From: JBGPIK01 sp041484845
GTDB taxonomy: Bacteria; Desulfobacterota; Binatia; UBA9968
Assembly: GCA_041484845.1 (NCBI GenBank)
Contig: JBGPIK010000100.1
Coordinates: forward strand, 1 to 17,701
Length of the DNA stretch: 17,701 nt
Reading direction: 5' to 3'
Below, piece by piece: positions 12,958 through 17,701 of this stretch. Under the pieces are notes generated by a model. The model saw only the letters and a program-made list of their open reading frames with translations. It searched no databases and was not told the origin of the DNA. The translations under genes and the position numbers were made by a program. Numbering within the stretch: the stretch's first letter is position 1; the number at the start of each line of letters is the position of its first letter.

Positions 12958-14510
12958 GGCAATTGATTTTGTAATGAGACGTTTTTGAGCGAGATAAGAT
13001 CGCCATCGGGATACGGCACGAATCCCTTAATAGCGGGATTTTGCACGGTGACGTTTTTTACCCACCAAAGGGGAATAGTGGGCAATTCATCGGCGAGAAT
13101 TCGCTGCACCTTGATGTAAACGGCTTCCCTTTCGGCAGCATCGGTCGTCCTCCGACCTTGTTCGAGCAAACGGTCCACTTCGGAATTACTGTAGTGACCG
13201 CGATTGTCGCCATTCGGTGGAATGCTGGTGGAGTGAAACATCTGATAATAAATGTCCGGATCCATAACGCCTACCCAGGCGAGCGAGTAGAGATGAAAGT
13301 TACTTTTTTTGATATCGCTGTAAAAGGTGCCCCACTCATAAGTGCGAATTTCGAGCTCGATGCCAACGCGGGCGAGCTGCTCTTTCAACGCCTCGGCGAT
13401 TCTCTTGCGCAGGTCAAGATTTGTCGTTTTGAAGGATATGCGAAAACGCGGTAGCGGCCCCGGACCGTCCGGATCCGGATAGCCCGCGTGATCCAGCAGG
13501 CGCTTGGCTTTTTCAGGATTAAACGACCATTGCGGGACCGAGCCGTTGTAGGCCCAGTGGATCGGCGAAAGCAGGCCGCTGGCCGGCGTAGCAAAACCTT
13601 TCAACAGATGGCGAATGATGCTGTCGCGATCAATGGCAAGCGCGATCGCCTGGCGAACCTCGCGGTTTTTCAAAATGGGGTGATTAAGATTGACACCGAT
13701 ATACTGAAACGTGGTTCCTTCATGCGCGTCGAATACCGCATGACTGTTTTTCTTGAGCCAAGGGAGCATATCGGGATCGAGGTCGTTCTGCAGAAAATCA
13801 ATTGTGCCTTTTTTGAATTCAAGCGCGCGTACCATCGCGTCAGGCACGACCTTGAGAATAATGCCGGCCAATTGCGCTTTCTCCTCCCAATAGGAAGGAT
13901 TCGCCTTCAGCGTGATCCTTTCGCCCCGATCGATAGTGTCCAGCATGAAGGGACCCGAGCCTGGAGGTATTTCCGCTCCCGGCGTCTCGATCCCATTTGA
14001 GCGCTCGGGCACGATCCCAATGGTAAACTGCTCCGGAAACGGCGCGTGGGGAACAGAAAGTCGAAAGCGCACCCTGTAAGGGTCGATCTCATCAACGGCC
14101 GCAAGTGCTTTCAAAAGCGGCCTTTTAGGAGAATGATTTTTCGGTTCCAAAATACTTTCATAGGTGTATTTCACATCCCGCGCCGTCAACGTCTTGCCGT
14201 TGTGGAATTTGACATGCTTGCGCAGCTCAAATACGTAGGTTCGCTCATCGGTCATCTTCCATTCAGAGGCGAGCTCGGGCCGCAGGCGCAATTTGTCATC
14301 CGCCCGCAGCAGAGAGTTGTAAATCAGAGCGTCGATGCGCACGGAATTCGCATCGGTTGCATAGCGCGGGTCGAGCTCGAGCGGATTACTTTCAATGCCT
14401 ACAACGAGATAGCCGGGCGGGTGATCCGACGAGCCGCGGAAGCGGCAGCCGCCAAACAACACGACAGCGGCGGCAATCAAAAATCCAAGATTAAACTTGC
14501 GTCCTTCCAA
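12954..14510 (-). CDS. Family 5 extracellular solute-binding lipoprotein (DppA-like)
   Basis: 518 residues. The signal peptide ends in a lipobox (V-L-F-G-G-C, Cys22), so it is a membrane-anchored lipoprotein that captures substrate for the permeases. The SBP_bac_5 pattern is clear: ELDPRYATDANSVRIDALIYNSLL, YVFELRKHVKFHNGKTLTARDVKYTYES, GSGPFML, NREVRQAIALAIDRDSI, and the C-terminal YIKVQRILADELPTIPLWW. It starts at TTG 14508-14510; no ATG or GTG lies upstream before the in-frame stop. The proposed minus-strand promoter at 14541-14569 would give a leader of about 24 bases. It is the first gene of the transporter operon. Confidence 0.93.
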   Translation of the reverse strand: MEGRKFNLGFLIAAAVVLFGGCRFRGSSDHPPGYLVVGIESNPLELDPRYATDANSVRIDALIYNSLLRADDKLRLRPELASEWKMTDERTYVFELRKHVKFHNGKTLTARDVKYTYESILEPKNHSPKRPLLKALAAVDEIDPYRVRFRLSVPHAPFPEQFTIGIVPERSNGIETPGAEIPPGSGPFMLDTIDRGERITLKANPSYWEEKAQLAGIILKVVPDAMVRALEFKKGTIDFLQNDLDPDMLPWLKKNSHAVFDAHEGTTFQYIGVNLNHPILKNREVRQAIALAIDRDSIIRHLLKGFATPASGLLSPIHWAYNGSVPQWSFNPEKAKRLLDHAGYPDPDGPGPLPRFRISFKTTNLDLRKRIAEALKEQLARVGIELEIRTYEWGTFYSDIKKSNFHLYSLAWVGVMDPDIYYQMFHSTSIPPNGDNRGHYSNSEVDRLLEQGRRTTDAAEREAVYIKVQRILADELPTIPLWWVKNVTVQNPAIKGFVPYPDGDLISLKNVSLQNQLP

Positions 14511-14533
14511 CGAAAAGTACCCGCGGCGGAATT

Positions 14534-14562
14534 TTGACTGAGCATAGCCTGTTTGTTATGAT
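14534..14562 (+). promoter_or_regulatory. Sigma70-type promoter for the ccsA-hemA-hemC operon
   Basis: TTGACT (14534-14539), a 17-base spacer and TATGAT (14557-14562) match the consensus boxes closely and with optimal spacing. Predicted transcription start is about 14568-14570, giving a leader of about 215 bases before ccsA that includes a possible 49-codon ORF. Confidence 0.72.
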
Positions 14563-14569
14563 GGGTCAA
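14541..14569 (-). promoter_or_regulatory. Sigma70-type promoter for the Dpp-like transporter operon
   Basis: On the minus strand TTGACC (complement of 14564-14569), a 17-base spacer and TATGCT (complement of 14541-14546) form a second good promoter, interdigitated with the plus-strand one. Predicted start is near 14534, about 24 bases before the TTG start of the binding protein. Confidence 0.65.
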
Positions 14570-14582
14570 TTTTGGCTTGCCT

Positions 14583-14732
14583 ATGATTGCTCCGCTGCGC
14601 TTTTCGTGCGCCGTTTGTGCCCTGATTATTGCTTCTCTTCTGGCGATTTTGAATGTTCAAAGCGCGTTTACGGCGGAGGATCATTTTCCACTCCTTCTGG
14701 GCCTGGAAGCCGCCGTAAAACCTTCTTTCTGA
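14583..14732 (+). CDS. Possible 49-residue exported microprotein
   Basis: The ORF begins MIAPLRFSCAVCALIIASLL, a convincing signal-peptide or membrane-helix sequence, followed by AILNVQSAFTAEDHFPLLL and a short tail ending KPSF. It starts about 14 bases after the predicted plus-strand transcription start and ends 52 bases before ccsA. No good Shine-Dalgarno is present. It could be a small exported protein, an upstream ORF that tunes ccsA expression, or the eroded start of a larger secreted protein. I do not recognise a family. Confidence 0.4.
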   Translation: MIAPLRFSCAVCALIIASLLAILNVQSAFTAEDHFPLLLGLEAAVKPSF

Positions 14733-14784
14733 GGGGGAGCTTGAACGTATCGGGGTTTATCCTGTAACCTAGGGCCATACGCAT

Positions 14785-15606
14785 ATGGACGTAATTCTAC
14801 TTAAGTTTGCAGCGTTATTTTATCTTCTCGCGACGGGAAGTTTCATTGTTTATGTTTTCTTGGTGCGGGAATCGGTTTCGAAGCTCTCGCCATTGATTTT
14901 GGCCGTTGGCTTTTTGTTGCATACGGCGGCGATCGGGGTGCATTTTTTTCAGACCGGCTATCCGAACGTCACGCAATTTCGTGAAGCACTGTCGTTGTAC
15001 AGCTGGCTCATGGTGGCGGGATTCCTCGTTGTCCAATTCAACTATCGTCTAACGATTCTCGGTTCGATCATCGCGCCCTTGGCGTTTATGATGACGCTAG
15101 CCGCATTTGCGTTCGGCGCCGGTCCCGAGGAGTTGCCCGCGGGGCTTAAGAGTTATTGGTTAGCCGTCCATGTCTCGTTGGCCTTTCTGGGCAATGCGGC
15201 TTTTGCTTTGGCCTTTGGAGTGAGCATCATTTACTTGTTGCAGGAGCGCCACCTCAAACACAAAAAGATGACCACACTCATGAAGCGATTTCCCTCGCTC
15301 GAAAGTTTGGACCGGCTCAACTACGTGCTGCTGGTGTGGGGCTTTCCGTTCATGACTTTGGGCATTGTCACGGGAACCGTGTGGGCCAGTATTCACTGGG
15401 GTGATTACTGGTCGTGGGATCCACGACTCATCTCCTCCGGCATCGTTTGGCTCTTTTATGGTGCTCTGCTGCACGGGCGAATCACGGCCGGTTTACGGGG
15501 TAGGAAAGCAGCGGTTCTTACCGTGTTCGGCTTTTGTGTCGTTCTCGGTTATTTTCTATCGGGGGGGTTAATCTTCCCGAGTCGGCATGGAGGCCGGTTC
15601 GAGTAA
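14785..15606 (+). CDS. ccsA: Cytochrome c assembly protein, CcsA/ResC-HemX type
   Basis: 273 residues with about eight membrane helices, a member of the CcsA/CcmC/HemX haem-handling family that presents haem for cytochrome c maturation. The WWD motif is at 200-212 (WASIHWGDYWSWDP), with flanking conserved histidines (His129 in WLAVHVSLAFLGN, His230 in YGALLHGRIT). After W-D-P it reads R-L-I-S-S-G instead of the more usual K/R-E-T-W-S, a variation nearer to CcmC proteins. Its place directly before hemA (2 bases between stop and start) is typical of hemX/ccsA genes in haem operons, so an alternative name is hemX. Confidence 0.88.
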   Translation: MDVILLKFAALFYLLATGSFIVYVFLVRESVSKLSPLILAVGFLLHTAAIGVHFFQTGYPNVTQFREALSLYSWLMVAGFLVVQFNYRLTILGSIIAPLAFMMTLAAFAFGAGPEELPAGLKSYWLAVHVSLAFLGNAAFALAFGVSIIYLLQERHLKHKKMTTLMKRFPSLESLDRLNYVLLVWGFPFMTLGIVTGTVWASIHWGDYWSWDPRLISSGIVWLFYGALLHGRITAGLRGRKAAVLTVFGFCVVLGYFLSGGLIFPSRHGGRFE

Positions 15607-15608
15607 TC

Positions 15609-16895
15609 GTGCAAAAAGAGATCGTCATTGTCGGCCTGAACCATCGCAGCGCGTCCATCGAGGTCAGAGAAAGCCTCGCTTTCGAAAACGCTTACGTCAA
15701 AGATGCATTGGTGCAGTTGCGCGCTTACCCGTCCATTCAAGAGGGCGTAATTCTTTCCACTTGTAATCGCGTGGAAATCGTTGCGGCGGCGTCAGACAGT
15801 CAATCGGCTTGCGCCGACATCAAGCGGTTTTTAGGCGACCATAGAGCCCACCGCATACCCGGAAACCTCGAAGATCATGTTTACACGTATGAAGGCCGCG
15901 AAGCGATTCACCATCTTTTTCGGGTCGCGGCGAGCCTTGATTCCATGGTCGTCGGCGAGCCGCAGATCCTGGGCCAGCTCAAAGGTCACTATGATCTTGC
16001 ACGGCAAGCGGGTACGGTAGGGACGATCCTTCACAGGCTGTTTCATCACTCGTTTACGGTCGCCAAACGCGTGCGCAGCGAAACCGGGATAGCCAGTCGA
16101 GTCGTTTCGGTGAGTTCGGTGGCCGTCGATCTGGCGAAGCGAATTTTCGACCGTTTCGATGATAAGACGGTTATGTTAATCGGCGCCGGAAAAATCGGCG
16201 ATCTCATGGCACGCCATCTGCAAAGTCATGGTGTCCAAAGTCTCATGATCACGAACCGAACCTTCGAGCGAGCGGTGGAGCTTGCCGCGAAGATTCATGG
16301 GAGTCCGATCCAATTCCAAGATTTTCCGCGCTATCTCAAGATGGCGGACCTCGTATTAGGCTGCGCCGGTTCGCCGGAAATTTTGGTGGACGCGGCAACC
16401 GTCGAAAGAGTTTTGCGCGAGCGCAAGCAAAAGGCCATGTTCTTTATTGACCTCGGCGACAGGCGAAACTTTGATTCCCAGATCAACGACGTCGACAATG
16501 CTTACCTTTATAATATCGACGATCTCAAAGAAGTGGCTGAAGAGAATCTTCAAGAACGCTCCAATGAGGCCGAGAAAGCGGAAAGCATTGTTCATGAAGA
16601 GGTTCTGAGCTTTACGCGCTGGATCAGCTCGTTGGACCAGGTTCCTACGATCACGGCCTTGCGGCAGCGCTTCGACGAAATTCGGCGTAAGGAAATGGAA
16701 AGATCGCTCACCGGCGTTCTTAAAGATTTGTCCCCACAACAGAAGGAAGGGTTGGAGGACATGACGAACGCGATGATTAATAAAATGCTTCATGGTCCGA
16801 TCAGTCGCTTGAAGAGAAATTCCCAAAGCGATGATGAAGAGGGCGCTTCGTACGTCGATGCTTTAAAAAAGCTGTTCGATTTAAGGGAGAAATAA
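15609..16895 (+). CDS. hemA: Glutamyl-tRNA reductase
   Basis: 428 residues. It reduces glutamyl-tRNA to glutamate-1-semialdehyde with NADPH, the first committed step of C5-pathway tetrapyrrole synthesis. Visible are the N-terminal GLNHRSASIEVRE, catalytic Cys52 in LSTCNRVEI, HHLFRVAASLDSMVVGEPQILGQLK, the Rossmann loop VMLIGAGKIGDLMARHL (about 188-204), and the C-terminal helical dimerisation region. I chose GTG 15609, which gives MQKEIVIVGLNHR, over a TTG at 15534 that would overlap ccsA by 73 bases. hemC follows 5 bases downstream. Confidence 0.96.
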   Translation: MQKEIVIVGLNHRSASIEVRESLAFENAYVKDALVQLRAYPSIQEGVILSTCNRVEIVAAASDSQSACADIKRFLGDHRAHRIPGNLEDHVYTYEGREAIHHLFRVAASLDSMVVGEPQILGQLKGHYDLARQAGTVGTILHRLFHHSFTVAKRVRSETGIASRVVSVSSVAVDLAKRIFDRFDDKTVMLIGAGKIGDLMARHLQSHGVQSLMITNRTFERAVELAAKIHGSPIQFQDFPRYLKMADLVLGCAGSPEILVDAATVERVLRERKQKAMFFIDLGDRRNFDSQINDVDNAYLYNIDDLKEVAEENLQERSNEAEKAESIVHEEVLSFTRWISSLDQVPTITALRQRFDEIRRKEMERSLTGVLKDLSPQQKEGLEDMTNAMINKMLHGPISRLKRNSQSDDEEGASYVDALKKLFDLREK

Positions 16896-16900
16896 ATTCA

Positions 16901-17701
16901 GTGACCACTATCCGCATCGGAACCCGCGGCAGTTCCCTGGCTTTGGCCCAAGCCAACTGGGTTAAACGCCAAATGCAGAACCAGTATCCTGAAGCATCGG
17001 TCGAGCTCGTGGTGATCAAAACAAGCGGGGACCGGTTTGTCGATGCGGCCATCCAGGCGATGGGCGGTAAGGGCGTGTTCACGAAAGAGATCGAAGAGGC
17101 GCTGCTACGACGAGAAATCGATGTCGCCGTACATTCCATGAAAGATTTGCCAACAGATTTAGCGCCCGGCCTTGTGATCGCGGCCGTTCCTCACCGCGAA
17201 GATCCGCGGGACGTTCTCATTAGCAGGAGCAGAGCCGGTTTGAGCGAACTCCAATCGGGAGCGACGATTGGTACGGGAAGTCTGCGACGACAAGCACAAC
17301 TCCGACATTATCGAGCTGATTTATCCCTCGTGCCGATTCGGGGTAACGTCGACACGCGCTTGAAAAAGCTCGATGCGGGAGAAGTAGATGCGCTGGTGAT
17401 GGCTGCGGCTGGGCTAAAGCGACTCGGCCGGGAAGATCGTATCACGGAGTATATTGCGCCCGAAATCTGCGTGAGCGCAGTGGCGCAAGGCGCTTTAGCG
17501 CTGGAGGCGCGGGAAGACGAGGCGCAACGCGGGCGATTATCTTTTCTGCACCACGATCTAACATTCGCGGAGGTGACGGCGGAACGGTCATTTTTAAAAC
17601 GGTTGGGTGGCGGCTGCCACGTGCCGGTCGGCGCGCGGGCTTACGCTGAGGGAGATAATCTTCGGATGAATGGCGTTGTCGCATGCCCCGATGGGAGTGC
17701 G
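16901..17701 (+). CDS. hemC: Hydroxymethylbilane synthase (porphobilinogen deaminase), 3' partial
   Basis: 267 codons are visible from GTG 16901 and the frame is open to the window end. The enzyme joins four porphobilinogen units into hydroxymethylbilane in the cytosol. It shows IRIGTRGSSLALAQANWV, the catalytic aspartate in HSMKDLPT (Asp82), GTGSLRRQAQL, RGNVDTRLKKL, and Cys239 in GGGCHVPVGA, which carries the dipyrromethane cofactor. AGGGAG (16884-16889) is a suitable ribosome site at the end of hemA, so the two are translated from one mRNA. About 40 C-terminal residues are missing beyond the window. Confidence 0.96.
   Translation, partial: MTTIRIGTRGSSLALAQANWVKRQMQNQYPEASVELVVIKTSGDRFVDAAIQAMGGKGVFTKEIEEALLRREIDVAVHSMKDLPTDLAPGLVIAAVPHREDPRDVLISRSRAGLSELQSGATIGTGSLRRQAQLRHYRADLSLVPIRGNVDTRLKKLDAGEVDALVMAAAGLKRLGREDRITEYIAPEICVSAVAQGALALEAREDEAQRGRLSFLHHDLTFAEVTAERSFLKRLGGGCHVPVGARAYAEGDNLRMNGVVACPDGSA

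Noticed and set aside
14534..14767. 77-residue plus-strand ORF in the divergent spacer
   Set aside because: Its TTG start is the -35 box itself and it would begin upstream of the predicted transcription start; Cys/Ser/Phe-rich composition with no domain.
15534..15608. N-terminal extension of hemA to TTG 15534
   Set aside because: It would overlap ccsA by 73 bases and add residues unlike any glutamyl-tRNA reductase; GTG 15609 gives the family N-terminus.

Overview
The window looks like part of a chromosome of an uncultured soil or sediment bacterium, probably in or near the old 'Deltaproteobacteria'. This is an inference. It rests on the ccsA-hemA-hemC gene order, the mix of CaiB-type CoA transferase, Dpp-like transporter and nitrilase genes, several REP-like intergenic palindromes, and a candidate selenoprotein. 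No rRNA, tRNA or CRISPR array was seen.

Layout. 1-312: 3' end of a sensor histidine kinase (+). 411-2103: CaiB/BaiF CoA transferase and a hemerythrin-like HHE protein (+). These converge on a minus-strand block through a hairpin repeat (2133-2224). 2243-2999: small ferredoxin-like-fold protein and cupin (-). 3213-8414: accessory region, all minus strand. In transcription order it holds an Rhs/YD-repeat protein with a C-terminal JAMM-like domain, an overlapping small exported candidate immunity protein, a probable group II intron remnant, a 150-bp palindromic element, a glycine-rich secreted tail-fibre-like protein and an orphan GspC-like protein. 8561-14510: a minus-strand metabolic and transport block in transcription order: Dpp-like binding protein, two permeases, a GST-fold protein, an ornithine cyclodeaminase family protein and a nitrilase-family amidohydrolase. 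14785-17701: cytochrome c/haem genes ccsA, hemA and hemC (+, the last running off the window).

Most notable point. The GST gene (10574-11134, -) has a strong Shine-Dalgarno and an ATG, but an in-frame TGA at codon 9. That codon sits where relatives have the Cys of a T-C-P-Y active-site motif. The result is a C-x-x-U redox motif, and a bacterial SECIS-like hairpin with GG in its loop starts a few bases after the TGA. The gene is best read as a selenocysteine-containing GST-like oxidoreductase whose N-terminus a standard gene caller would lose.

Other points. The transporter and haem operons appear to fire from interdigitated, near-symmetrical promoters (14534-14569), so only one polymerase could bind at a time. 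The Rhs/immunity pair has a run of ten G in the immunity gene, a possible slippage site, and the Rhs 5' end looks truncated next to the nitrilase gene.
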